A DNA stretch of 64,000 nucleotides from Methanolobus bombayensis (GTDB lineage Archaea > Halobacteriota > Methanosarcinia > Methanosarcinales > Methanosarcinaceae), in NCBI RefSeq assembly GCF_017873415.1, contig NZ_JAGGKD010000001.1, forward strand, positions 124,001 through 188,000, read 5' to 3'. The notes below the pieces were generated by a model. The model was not told where the DNA came from. It saw nothing but the letters and a program-made list of their open reading frames with translations, and searched no databases. Shown here piece by piece: positions 1 to 9,400 of this stretch. The position numbers and the translations under genes were made by a program. The stretch's first letter is position 1, and each line of letters opens with the position of its first letter.

Positions 1-2
1 CA

Positions 3-2036
3 TTATATTTCATTTATCAGGTCATGAGATATGCCTATCATTACATTCTGTCCTTTCCACTTTCCCCCGCTGAATCTCAAAACCACTGGAACAAGTGATT
101 GGTCTTTAGCTATTAGTGGAAAATTGAAGTATGATATCTCTTCATCGATTATATTAAAAAAGACACGGGCCGCTTCAAGATACCGTTTATGCGGTATCAT
201 TGAGATAATGTTTACTCCAATAAGTTCTTCTGCAGAATACCCCAACCTTCTTGATACTGCAGAGTTATAATTCAAAATACAACCCTCTAGATCTACTATT
301 ATCAGAATATCATCTAAAGCTTCAAAAATACCCTGAAGGTCATTAACATTATTCTGAAGCTCGATCTCAGATATCATGCGATTAATAAATCCACCTATCT
401 GTGAGGCAACGTTTTCAAGAGAATTCCTGGAATCGTTAGAGATCTCGTTTTGACTGTGGGACATCAGCTTTATCATGGCAATAACATCATCCCCATATTT
501 CAATGGGATAAGTGCTGTAAAATTCAACATTTCATCTGGTGATTCTGTAGCGGTCATTGCACATATTTCTGAGTGATCTTTGTAGACTATTTTCCCCATC
601 ATGACCAATTTTGTAAGTAAAGAGTTTGAATTATAATACGATGTATTCTCGATATATTCGGAAGATAATCCCTTGTGTGCTACTATATTCAGGCTTCCTG
701 TGGATGTATCAACAATATACAGACAACCACAATCAAAAGGATCCATCTGGAGGGTCAGTTCCAGTAACTGTTCATAGGTTTCCTGTATATTTTCATTGAA
801 TGCGAGGACGTTTCCAAGTTCACATTGAAGTCTCATGAATCCATTTGATTGGATACTGCTGGTGATATCAACAATAATTCCTTCAATGAACTCTATCTTG
901 CCCTCATCACGTTGAATAAAAGTTCTTTCGTTCACCAGACGAACTTCACCTGATTTTGTCAGGATTCTGTATTCCTGATCAAAGCATGTCTGATCAGATT
1001 CTATGAACTCTGTGGATCTGGCTTGAACTGTTACCAGGTCATCCGGATGGATAATTTCACCGTAAAGAAGTTTACCAGATGTGAAATCTTCTGCAGAATA
1101 TCCGAATTGCCTTATGTTCTCTGACACAAACTCTACCGGCCAATTATGTTCGACCTTCCATAGGAAAACAATCATCGGACTGCTATTAACAATATTTCCA
1201 AGAGCTTGCTGCATTTCATTTGAGTGCTTCAGTTCATCTGTATATTTCTTGAGTGCTTCTTCGGAGTTCTTACGCTCGGTAATATCGCGAACAAAAGAAA
1301 AAATGTATTGAACATCTTCAAATTCCAAATAGCTTAATGAGATCTCTACAGGAAAGATTCTTCCATCTTTTGTGTAGTGTTTAGATTCCATTTGCAATGA
1401 TCCTTGTTGTTTAACTTTATTCCACAGATCATTCCATTTGTTCTCTGGAAAATCCTGACTTATGTCGAAGACTTTCATTGAAAGCAGTTCTTCCCGTGAA
1501 TAACCATAATTATTACAGACAGCTTCATTAACGAACATGAAACTGGCATCAGGAGCTATCCAGAAAGCAGGTTCCATGCTGTGATCAATTGAATGCTGCA
1601 TAAGGCGGAGATTTTTTTCTACCACTTTACGTCTGGTTATATCACGACTAAAAGAGAATACATATTCAAAATCTTTGTACTGCAGATAACTATATGTGAT
1701 CTCTACGGGGATTACATTCCCTTCTTTTGAAATATGGATCGTTTCCACGGTTCCTATCTGCGCTTTTTTCATAAGGTCCCATTGCCCTTTCCACATATTC
1801 TCTGAAAAATAAGGGTCGATATCAAAGACCTTCATTGAAAGCAGTTCTTCCCGTGAATAACCTAATTCATCGCATGTTGCTTCATTGACATATATAAAAC
1901 TAGCATCTGAAGTGATCCATGAAATAGAATCAATACTATGATCAATTGAATATTTTGAGAAAAACAAAGCGTTTTCTTCATCTATATGTTCTATAGTGCT
2001 ATTATCGGGTTTTGTGGAATGCATTTTGTAGCCCAT
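3..2036 (-). CDS. Multi-PAS/GAF sensory protein without kinase domain
   Basis: 677 aa, soluble, no membrane segment. Reading from the N-terminus I see two closely similar PAS domains (about residues 30-145 and 149-265, each ending in the PAC-type motif RDITRRK or RDITERK, so an internal duplication), a third PAS (about 275-395), a GAF-like region (about 400-550) and a fourth PAS (about 565-672). The chain ends there: no HisKA, HATPase or output domain. The stop TAA (5-3) overlaps an ATG at 3-1 (TAATG), so a translationally coupled gene starts exactly at the window edge; it is likely the partner kinase or output protein (inference). It diverges from the methyltransferase at 2709, a layout reminiscent of methanogen sensor genes beside methyltransferase genes. 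Ligand and partner unknown. ATG at 2024 is an alternative start. Confidence 0.85.
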   Translation of the reverse strand: MGYKMHSTKPDNSTIEHIDEENALFFSKYSIDHSIDSISWITSDASFIYVNEATCDELGYSREELLSMKVFDIDPYFSENMWKGQWDLMKKAQIGTVETIHISKEGNVIPVEITYSYLQYKDFEYVFSFSRDITRRKVVEKNLRLMQHSIDHSMEPAFWIAPDASFMFVNEAVCNNYGYSREELLSMKVFDISQDFPENKWNDLWNKVKQQGSLQMESKHYTKDGRIFPVEISLSYLEFEDVQYIFSFVRDITERKNSEEALKKYTDELKHSNEMQQALGNIVNSSPMIVFLWKVEHNWPVEFVSENIRQFGYSAEDFTSGKLLYGEIIHPDDLVTVQARSTEFIESDQTCFDQEYRILTKSGEVRLVNERTFIQRDEGKIEFIEGIIVDITSSIQSNGFMRLQCELGNVLAFNENIQETYEQLLELTLQMDPFDCGCLYIVDTSTGSLNIVAHKGLSSEYIENTSYYNSNSLLTKLVMMGKIVYKDHSEICAMTATESPDEMLNFTALIPLKYGDDVIAMIKLMSHSQNEISNDSRNSLENVASQIGGFINRMISEIELQNNVNDLQGIFEALDDILIIVDLEGCILNYNSAVSRRLGYSAEELIGVNIISMIPHKRYLEAARVFFNIIDEEISYFNFPLIAKDQSLVPVVLRFSGGKWKGQNVMIGISHDLINEI

Positions 2037-2163
2037 TTGTTATTTGATTAAGTATGGTCTTTACCAATATGAACTGTCAATGCTGATACTTTGAATCATG
2101 ATATTTTTTATTTAATTATATTATTCGATTTGTACTTTATAAGAATATCACTAATTTAGATTG

Positions 2164-2185
2164 TCTTTTCACATGTATGAAAAGA
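2164..2185. repeat. Inverted repeat, 8-bp arms
   Basis: TCTTTTCA and TGAAAAGA are perfect inverted arms around the hexamer CATGTA. The repeat lies about 130 nt upstream of the sensor gene start and about 545 nt upstream of the methyltransferase. It could be an operator or a transcript hairpin; nothing in the sequence decides between them. Confidence 0.5.
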
Positions 2186-2300
2186 GACCGAATGTTGCCC
2201 CACGTTACATAGATGATATAATTGATTTTAGCTGATAAATAGCATTTTAACAAAAATATGTGTTTTTTCAGACCAATAGTATTATATATTGTATTAACTT

Positions 2301-2315
2301 TTGCACAAAGTGCAA
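2301..2315. repeat. Inverted repeat TTGCAC-aaa-GTGCAA
   Basis: Perfect 6-bp arms around AAA in the sensor/methyltransferase control region. Its half site TTGCAC resembles the TTGCGC core of the palindrome at 2560-2573, so both could be read by one regulator (inference). Confidence 0.45.
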
Positions 2316-2559
2316 CTAATATGCAATGAATAATTTTAATGTCATCCTTTTTTTAAATTTACTTGTTTTTTGATAGCAATCTTTCATCTGCTATTAATAA
2401 TTTTTCCTCGTCCTGGTAAGGTAACAAGTTCTCTATAAAGTTTAAGCATTACGATTTCGCAACTCTATAATAACACATATTATATTCTATTATTATTCTA
2501 CGATGTTGTGTTTTTTACTTCTTCTCCAAAATGAGTTATATATTATTTTTGGTACACTC

Positions 2560-2573
2560 GCATTGCGCAATGC
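2560..2573. promoter_or_regulatory. 14-bp perfect palindrome abutting the TATA box
   Basis: GCATTGC/GCAATGC is a perfect palindrome. It ends one base before TTATATTTT (2574-2582), so it covers the position where the BRE and TFB binding would lie. That is a good place for a repressor or activator of the methyltransferase operon (inference). Confidence 0.55.
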
Positions 2574-2582
2574 TTATATTTT
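2574..2582 (+). promoter_or_regulatory. Putative TATA box of methyltransferase operon
   Basis: TTATATTTT centred near 2577 predicts transcription starting near 2603, just before the hairpin at 2606. This implies a leader of about 105 nt. Prediction only. Confidence 0.5.
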
Positions 2583-2605
2583 GATTTTTTTAGACTTTTT
2601 AATTA

Positions 2606-2635
2606 GGACAAAAACTACGCTCAAAAGTTTTGTCC
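2606..2635 (+). other. 5'-leader hairpin
   Basis: GGACAAAA pairs with TTTTGTCC and, after one bulged A, CT pairs with AG. This makes a 10-bp stem with a 9-nt loop. It would form the extreme 5' end of the predicted transcript and could stabilise the mRNA or serve as an operator. The Shine-Dalgarno (2691-2698) lies outside it. Confidence 0.5.
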
Positions 2636-2708
2636 GGGAAATAACATGAAAACAACGAAAAACGCGCAATATATTGGTATTGTAGGTGTAAAAGGAGGTA
2701 AAGAATTA

Positions 2709-3785
2709 ATGACACAAAGAATGACATCGCCTGAACGAATGATGGCTGTTATGTCTGGAAAAAGACCTGATCGTGTACCAGTAATTCCCTTTGCATTAGG
2801 ATACTCTTCACAGGTTACTGGTGTATCTCTGGGTGATTGGTATGCGGATGGTGATAAATGCTTTGAGGCTCAGTTTGCTTCAATGCGTTTGCACGGTTAT
2901 GAAGAAACACCAATGTACGGATATGCATCTATGGGAGCTTTGGAATTTGGTGGTGAGATCGAATATCCATATGGAAAAGGTCAGGGTGCTCCGTTTGTCA
3001 AGAAACATCCTGTGAATACTATTGAAGATATTGATAAGCTTCAAGTGCCTGATTTTGAAAAGGAATTGCCTGGTGCATATAAGCAAGCTGATAAATTAGC
3101 TTCCAGATGTGCTGAGATGGGTATGCCTGTTTCCGTACAGGTAGGAAGTACTTTCACTGCGGCATCAGTTGTTGCCAATACTTCTGAGTTTATTAGCTGG
3201 CTTCTTATGGAACCGGATGCGGCTCATTTACTGCTTGGTAAAGTATGTGATATGTTCATCAATGCCATAGATTATTTTGTTGACAAATATGGTGCACAGA
3301 AGATGCTTCCATTTGACGGAGGTCCTTCTGAATCTAACACACTGATATCTGCTGAAATGTTTGAAGAGTTCGCATATCCATATATGAAAAGGATACATAC
3401 CCATCTGAAAGAAGCAGGCGTTAATTCCGTACTCATGCACCCATGTTCAGACCAGAACAAAAATATCCCTCACTATGTGAAACTAAGAACTGAGATGGAC
3501 TGGTCTGGAAAATATGTCTGGTTGTTTGGTCCTGAAACACCTGTAAAAGCTCAGATAGAAGCATTCGGTGACCACGATGTGGTTTGTGGTAACATCAATC
3601 CTTCCCTCTTCCTCACAGAATCATATGAGGATCTGGTGGAGATCTGCAAAGAGAACATACTTGAAGGAATGCATTCTCCTTCGGGATATATGCTGGCTGC
3701 AGGGTGTGAATTCCCTCCACATGCCCCTCCTATTAAATTAATGGCTATGATGGATGCTGCGGAAACATATGGGAGGTATGAATAA
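2709..3785 (+). CDS. Corrinoid:coenzyme M methyltransferase-like protein (UroD family)
   Basis: Start set at ATG 2709 because AAAGGAGG (2691-2698) lies 10 nt upstream; this gives 358 aa. It belongs to the uroporphyrinogen decarboxylase superfamily branch containing MtaA, MtbA and MtsA, zinc enzymes that move a methyl group between a corrinoid protein and a thiol such as coenzyme M. The zinc ligands are visible as His244-x-Cys246 (MHPC) and Cys333 (AAGC). True UroD enzymes lack this pattern. The next gene encodes a corrinoid protein 58 nt downstream, so the pair probably forms a methyl-transfer module. The substrate cannot be read from sequence: methylated thiols, amines or methoxy compounds are all possible, and an MtsA-like role is only one option. 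Confidence 0.85.
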   Translation: MTQRMTSPERMMAVMSGKRPDRVPVIPFALGYSSQVTGVSLGDWYADGDKCFEAQFASMRLHGYEETPMYGYASMGALEFGGEIEYPYGKGQGAPFVKKHPVNTIEDIDKLQVPDFEKELPGAYKQADKLASRCAEMGMPVSVQVGSTFTAASVVANTSEFISWLLMEPDAAHLLLGKVCDMFINAIDYFVDKYGAQKMLPFDGGPSESNTLISAEMFEEFAYPYMKRIHTHLKEAGVNSVLMHPCSDQNKNIPHYVKLRTEMDWSGKYVWLFGPETPVKAQIEAFGDHDVVCGNINPSLFLTESYEDLVEICKENILEGMHSPSGYMLAAGCEFPPHAPPIKLMAMMDAAETYGRYE

Positions 3786-3843
3786 ACATTCATTATTTTT
3801 CAAAGTTTAATTTTCATATTTGAAAGTACATGGGAGGATAAAT

Positions 3844-4494
3844 ATGTCTGACAGGGAAATCTTGAACAAGCTAAGTGACAGGCTGGTCAATCAGGATATA
3901 GAAGGCTGTAAAACCACAACCTTGGAAGCTCTTGATGCGGGTATCAGTGCTTTTGATGCGATAAATGAGGGTCTTTCAGTGGGCATGAAAATCGTTGGTG
4001 ACAAATATGAATTAGGGGAACTTTATCTCCCTCATATTATGATGTCCGCAAAAGCTATGGATGCCGCAATGGAAATTCTCACTCCGATCCTTGAAAAAGA
4101 AGGTACAGGTGAAAATATCGGAACTGCTATCACATTTGTACAGGAAGGTGATATCCACGAAATAGGCCATCGTTTGGTTTCTATTATGCTGGGTGTTAAT
4201 GGTTTCAATATAGTTGACCTTGGAGTGGATGTATCTAACAAAACTATTATCGAGGAGATTAACAAGCATAACGGTGACAAAATACTTCTTGCAGGTTCTG
4301 CACTGATGACAACTTCAATGCAGGGTCAGAAAGACACTGTGACTGCTATTGAAGAACAGGGGCTTCGAGATTCCGTTAAGATAATGTTTGGTGGCGCACC
4401 GGTTTCTGAAAAGTGGGTTAAGGATATTAGGGCGGATGCAACGGCAAAGAATGCAGCAGATGCCGCCCGTGTTGCAGTAGAACTTATGAAATAA
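3844..4494 (+). CDS. Methyltransferase corrinoid protein (MtbC/MtmC/MtaC type)
   Basis: 216 aa from ATG 3844, with GGGAGG at 3832-3837 six nt upstream. The N-terminal helical cap (about 1-90) is followed by a Rossmann-like B12-binding domain. The lower-ligand motif D103-x-H105-x-x-G108 is intact, so His105 should coordinate cobalt. It carries the methyl group between a substrate-specific methyltransferase and the UroD-family enzyme encoded just upstream. No RamA-like reactivase is seen nearby; one must be encoded elsewhere. The cognate substrate is unknown. Confidence 0.9.
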   Translation: MSDREILNKLSDRLVNQDIEGCKTTTLEALDAGISAFDAINEGLSVGMKIVGDKYELGELYLPHIMMSAKAMDAAMEILTPILEKEGTGENIGTAITFVQEGDIHEIGHRLVSIMLGVNGFNIVDLGVDVSNKTIIEEINKHNGDKILLAGSALMTTSMQGQKDTVTAIEEQGLRDSVKIMFGGAPVSEKWVKDIRADATAKNAADAARVAVELMK

Positions 4495-4598
4495 AAATCC
4501 ACTTTCATTTCATATTTTATTGTCTGTTTGCACATTTATTGAATTTCATTATCGAATATTTTGATTGAAAATTTGGAAATGACTAATTACTCCAGAGG

Positions 4599-6041
4599 TT
4601 AGGATGATTCTCTTCTCCATCTCACACCGTCTTTTCCATCTTCGATAATGATACCTTTCTCCTGAAGTTCATCACGTATGGAGTCAGCCTTTACCCAGTC
4701 TTTTTCAGCACGTGCTTTTTCCCTGATTTTGATCAGTTCATTGATATCCTCATCTGAAATTCTGCTGTCCTGTTCTTCTGAACCGGAATTGCTGTCGTCT
4801 TCAAAGATTCCAAGCACTTGATTTATTTCCGAATAGAAATCCAGCACATTTTCAAGGGAGGATTTTCCGGGTTTTTCATTTGCTATTATAGAATTGACCT
4901 TACGGCTGAATACGAAAAGATTACCAATTGCTTCCCTTGTATTGAAATCATCATCCATGGAATCTACAAATGCAGATCTGTTTTCATCGATCAGGTCTGA
5001 TATGCCGCATTCATCGTCATTATCCGGTGCTTCATAGATAGCGTGTTTTACGTTTGAGATCGTATTCAATAATCTCTTTCTTGCTCTTCCTGCTTCTACA
5101 AGTGCATCCTCACTGAAATCTATGGTGCTTCTGTAGTGAGTATAAACAATAAAGAACCTGATAGTCCCGGGGGAGAATTTAGCAAGAACCTCTTTGATGG
5201 TAAAAAAGTTTCCAAGAGACTTTGACATCTTCTCCTTATCAATTGTAAGAAAACCATTGTGAATCCAGTACTTACTGAAAGGGTGCATTCCTGTGCAGCT
5301 TTCGGATTGGTGTATCTCTGCTTCATGGTGAGGGAATATGAGGTCAAGTCCTCCGCCATGAATATCCAGTTGCTCAGAGCAGTATTTCATGGACATTACT
5401 GAGCATTCGATGTGCCATCCCGGTCTTCCTCTTCCCCAGGGACTATCCCACCCCGGTTCGTCTTCAGGAGAACCTTTCCAGAGTACAAAATCAAGCTGGT
5501 ATCTTTTATCATCTTCAACATCAACCCTGCATCCGGAACCTTCCATTAAACCTTCAACTGTCTGGTGGCTCAGTATCCCTATTTTTTCAGGAGAACTATT
5601 GAGGTCATAGTACACATTTCCTTTCGGGGTCGAGTAGGCAGCACCATTGTCAATAAGTCTGGTTACTGTATCAATGATGTCTTTAATGTGTTCTGTCACT
5701 TTGGGACGGACATCAGGGTCAATAACTCCAAGCGCCTGCATGTCCTCTTCAAAAGAAGCTGTGAACTTTCTTGAAAGTTCAAAAGTATCTTCATCACTCT
5801 CTTTCGCCCTGTCTATTACCTTGTCATCGACATCAGTTATATTTGAAACATAATTGACATGGTATCCTCTGTATATAAGATAACGTCTGATAACATCAAA
5901 AGAAACATAACTTCTGGCGTGTCCCAGGTGGCAGTGGTCATAAACTGTGGGTCCGCAGACGTACATATTAACTTCATTTCCTTTTAAGGGTACAAAATCC
6001 TCTGTTTCTCTTGTCAATGTATTGTAAACTCTAAGCACCAC
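4599..6041 (-). CDS. cysS: Cysteinyl-tRNA synthetase
   Basis: Class I synthetase that charges tRNA-Cys with cysteine. The HIGH-type motif reads CHLGHA near the N-terminus, the KMSKS motif KEKMSKS is present, and the zinc-site residues typical of CysRS (CGPTVYD, HIECS, HHEAEI) are visible. The start is GTG 6041 (480 aa); a second GTG follows at 6038. The open frame continues upstream to 6122, but that part is a tRNA gene, so the extension is not coding. AGGTG lies 6 nt before the GTG. Only 22 nt separate the start from the tRNA-Cys 3' end, so tRNA and synthetase are probably co-transcribed. Methanosarcinales often also use the SepRS/SepCysS route; it is not encoded here. Confidence 0.95.
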   Translation of the reverse strand: MVLRVYNTLTRETEDFVPLKGNEVNMYVCGPTVYDHCHLGHARSYVSFDVIRRYLIYRGYHVNYVSNITDVDDKVIDRAKESDEDTFELSRKFTASFEEDMQALGVIDPDVRPKVTEHIKDIIDTVTRLIDNGAAYSTPKGNVYYDLNSSPEKIGILSHQTVEGLMEGSGCRVDVEDDKRYQLDFVLWKGSPEDEPGWDSPWGRGRPGWHIECSVMSMKYCSEQLDIHGGGLDLIFPHHEAEIHQSESCTGMHPFSKYWIHNGFLTIDKEKMSKSLGNFFTIKEVLAKFSPGTIRFFIVYTHYRSTIDFSEDALVEAGRARKRLLNTISNVKHAIYEAPDNDDECGISDLIDENRSAFVDSMDDDFNTREAIGNLFVFSRKVNSIIANEKPGKSSLENVLDFYSEINQVLGIFEDDSNSGSEEQDSRISDEDINELIKIREKARAEKDWVKADSIRDELQEKGIIIEDGKDGVRWRRESS

Positions 6042-6063
6042 AGTAAACACCTGATAAATAAAA

Positions 6064-6136
6064 TGCCGAGAGAGAGATTCGAACTCCCGAAAAACCGCTC
6101 TGCAGGCGGTCACATTAGCCACTCTGTCATCTCGGC
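6064..6136 (-). tRNA. tRNA-Cys (GCA)
   Basis: A 73-nt cloverleaf read on the minus strand: acceptor GCCGAGA/TCTCGGC, D arm ACA/TGT, anticodon stem ACCGC/GCGGT with loop CTGCAGA (anticodon GCA), T arm GGGAG/CTCTC with TTCGAAT loop. CCA is not encoded. The discriminator base 73 is A, whereas tRNA-Cys normally has U73. T at -1 could pair with A73, leaving the next base T as a displaced discriminator. The gene sits directly upstream of cysS in the same orientation. Confidence 0.92.
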
Positions 6137-6263
6137 AAGTTGTTATAATAAGATTTTAAAAATCCTATACAGCATACTCTATTAATCTATTTATGCTTTC
6201 TTGTTAATTCAGTTTGGAAATTATTTACATGATCTTCAATATATGGTGGCCCAACAGTAAAAA

Positions 6264-6273
6264 TATTTATATG
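6264..6273 (+). promoter_or_regulatory. TATA box candidate for the sensor kinase operon
   Basis: TATTTATATG in the 292-nt gap (6137-6428) between tRNA-Cys and the large kinase. It predicts transcription from about 6298 and a leader of about 130 nt. I see nothing else recognisable in the gap. Confidence 0.4.
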
Positions 6274-6428
6274 CAATAATGTTCAATAGTTACTCCATTG
6301 GTATAGTGTATTATTATGTGTTTTCTCACCTTATTCCTGCTTTCAGGGTCAGTAGGCAACTGTTTTCATGGCAGCTTTAAGGTAGAATTCTAGTTCAATT
6401 GTCTCTGACAGAGTATGTCTAAAGCAGA

Positions 6429-9400
6429 ATGAAGGAGTGTCAAAGGGAGATGTCTTCTGGATCTGAGAAGACTTTGAGTGATCTGCCACGTATGGGTCAG
6501 GCTCACATTGCGTTGCTGGGTGCAGCATTCACATTAGTTCTATTGATACTGATTCTCTGGCAGGCCAGTACAATATATGAGGAAAATCTGATATTTAGCA
6601 AGCAAGCCGAGATAGATACACAATTGTTGTCTAGTGGCAACTCTCTGGAAAACCAGATATATCAGTATTTTTCCCTTCTGGAAGGTCTTGATGCATTTGC
6701 CAGGGCAAATCCCACAGAAGAGGCAATGAATAAGCATTTTCCTTTATTTGCTTTCGGCTTGTATTCCGGGTCACCAGCTATTCGATCTATTGAGATATAT
6801 ACTAATTTTTCAGAAACCTATGTTTATCCGGTAACAGGTAATGAAGTTGCAGTTGAAAGGACAATGGCTGATCTGATCAATGATGAGCGGCCATTGGTTC
6901 GTGATGATGTACAGGGTGCAATCCATACCCGGCAAATGGTAGTTACCGGACCTTATGAAATGCAGCGCGGTGGTCAGGGAATTGTAGCTCGTCAGGCTGT
7001 TTACATCAATGATTCTCTGTGGGGCATCGTTTCAATTGTCATCGATGTACCGTCTTTGCTGAGTGAGTCCGGTTTGGTTTCAGGTACTGAACACATAGAA
7101 GGTATGGCTTTACGTGATGATTCCGGACAGTTGCTTTTTGGATCGAATGGAACATTTTTATTGGAGCCGCTTATATATTCTGTTGCTCTTCCATCAGGCA
7201 GCTGGGAACTTGCTGCTGTTCCGAAAGGCGGATGGGAGAATTCTGTTGCCGATACTCAGGGGATATTTGAAAAAGGTGGTATCATCATTGTTCTTCTTTT
7301 AACATTACTTGTCTATCTTCTGCTGAACTATGGTGTTTCTCTTAAAACACAAGTATCTGAACGCACTGCTTTACTCAAAGAATCTGAAAACCGTTATCTT
7401 CATCTCACAGATACCGCAAGGGATTTTATAATTGTTCATGACCTGGAAGGAAGAATTCTATATGCAAATAGAATAGCTGTGGAGTTCAGTGGCTATAGTG
7501 AAGACGAACTCCTCTCTAAGAATGTAACTCAATTTGTTGCTCCTGATGAAATAGAAAAGATGATAAACCGCAGGTATCAGCGTATTGGGGATGACCGGGA
7601 GAAGTACCTTTATGAAACAGTATTCATTGACAAAAATGGAAATGAGATTCCTGTTGAAGTTAGCTCTGTTCCAATGGAAGGAAAGAATGGCAAGCCTAGC
7701 ATTCTCATTATAGCACGTGATATCACTGAGCGTAAAAAGACTCAGAGTGATCTTCTAAAATCGGAGGAAATGTTTGCCACAGTATTCAACACTGTACCTG
7801 ATGGTATTATGCTTTCTACTTTTGAAGGAGAGATTATTAGTGTTAATGAAAGTTTCCTTAAAAATCAGGGTTTTTTGCAAAATGAGCTGCTTGGAAGCTC
7901 TATATGTGATATAAATTTGTGGATAGATTCTGATATTTGTGAAGAGTATATGGAGAAGTTAAATTTCCATGGTTTTGTCAGAAACTTTGAGTCTGAAATA
8001 ATTACAAAAACAGGTGATATACACCCGGTTATCATTTCAGGGGACATTATTCCAACTAATGATGAAAGATACATATTGACAGTATTCAGGGATGTTACTG
8101 ATATTAAACATACAGAGGATGAATTGAAGAGAAGCAAATCCCTGCTTGATGAAGTAAGTGAGATAGCAAATATCGGAGGATGGAGTCTTGATGTTTCCTC
8201 CGGTAATATCACCTGGACTCCGGAAGTATTCAATATCCATGATATGGAACCCAGGGATTCAGTAGATGTAAAAGAAGCTATTGATTACTATGCTCCAGGT
8301 TCCAAAGAAATCATCAGCAAGGCTGTTAAAGATGCCGTTGATAATGGTGAACCTTATGCTCTTGAACTCGAACTGATAACTTCAAAAGGAAAGCATAAAT
8401 GGGTTCGTGCAAGTGGTCGGCCTGTTTTTACTGATGGAAAAGTAACGAAACTTATCGGTTCTTTCCAGGATATTACAGAGCGAAAGAATGTCGAGCTTGC
8501 TCTTCTTGAACAGGAGCAATTGCTAAAAGAAATGGGAAACGTTGCAAAAATAGGCGGTTGGGACTTTGATGTTAACTCCGGTACATCAACATGGACCAGT
8601 GAGGTTGCAATAATACATGATCTTGACCCTGACATAGAAGCCAATGTAGACCTTAGTTTGAAATCTTATACTCCTGAATCCCGTGAAATCTTATCTGAGG
8701 CATTTAACAATGCTGTTGAAAAAGGAGAACCTTATGACCTTGAACTTGAATTCATTTCTGCAAAAGGTGTTCATAAGTGGGTACGAACCGGTGCACAGCC
8801 TATTTTCATTGATGACAAGGTTGTCAAAGTTGTTGGATTTTTGCAGGATATTACACATATCAAAAAGGTGGAGTTTGAACTCCAAAAACAGGGAGTTCTG
8901 CTTGATGAAGTTGGTGATATTGCAAAGATAGGTGGCTGGGAATTTGATGTAAGTACAGGAGAAGGTACCTGGACACCTGAAGTTGCCAGAATTCACGGGT
9001 TAGACCCTGATGATCCTACAAGTAAGGATGTTGGTTTAAGTTTCTTTGTATCGGAATCAAAAGAGAAAATCCAGACTGCTATCCGGGATGCTATTGAAAA
9101 AGCACAGCCCTATGATCTGGAACTGGAGCTGATATCTGCAGATGGTGTCAATAAATGGGTACGTACTCTTGGACGTCCGGTTCTGGAAGATGGCAAAGTT
9201 GTAAAACTAACCGGTTCCATGCAGGATATCACTGATAGAAAACTGGCTGCTGACAGATTGCTTGAGAGTGAGCTTCGAGTAAAAAAGAAGCTTGATGCTA
9301 TTTTAGAACCTGAGGGTGATTTAGGGGAACTGGATCTTGTCGATATCATTGACATCGAAACCCTGCAATCGATAATGGATGAATTTTACCGGCTCACAAA

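Larger units (their letters stand above)
2037..2708. promoter_or_regulatory. Long divergent control region
   Basis: A 672-nt AT-rich stretch between the PAS/GAF sensor (minus strand) and the methyltransferase (plus strand) with no convincing ORF. An in-frame ATG at 2646 would add 21 residues to the methyltransferase, but it lacks a Shine-Dalgarno and the added residues look unlike the family. The region holds three separate inverted repeats, a TATA-like box and a 5'-leader hairpin, listed individually. Such long leaders and upstream regions are known for methanogen methyltransferase operons. Confidence 0.6.

Noticed and set aside
2646-2708. Upstream ATG extending the methyltransferase by 21 residues
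   Set aside because: No Shine-Dalgarno before it, whereas ATG 2709 has AAAGGAGG 10 nt upstream, and the extra residues do not resemble the family.
6042-6122. N-terminal extension of the CysS reading frame
   Set aside because: The frame runs through the tRNA-Cys gene; GTG 6041 with AGGTG upstream gives the usual CysRS N-terminus.
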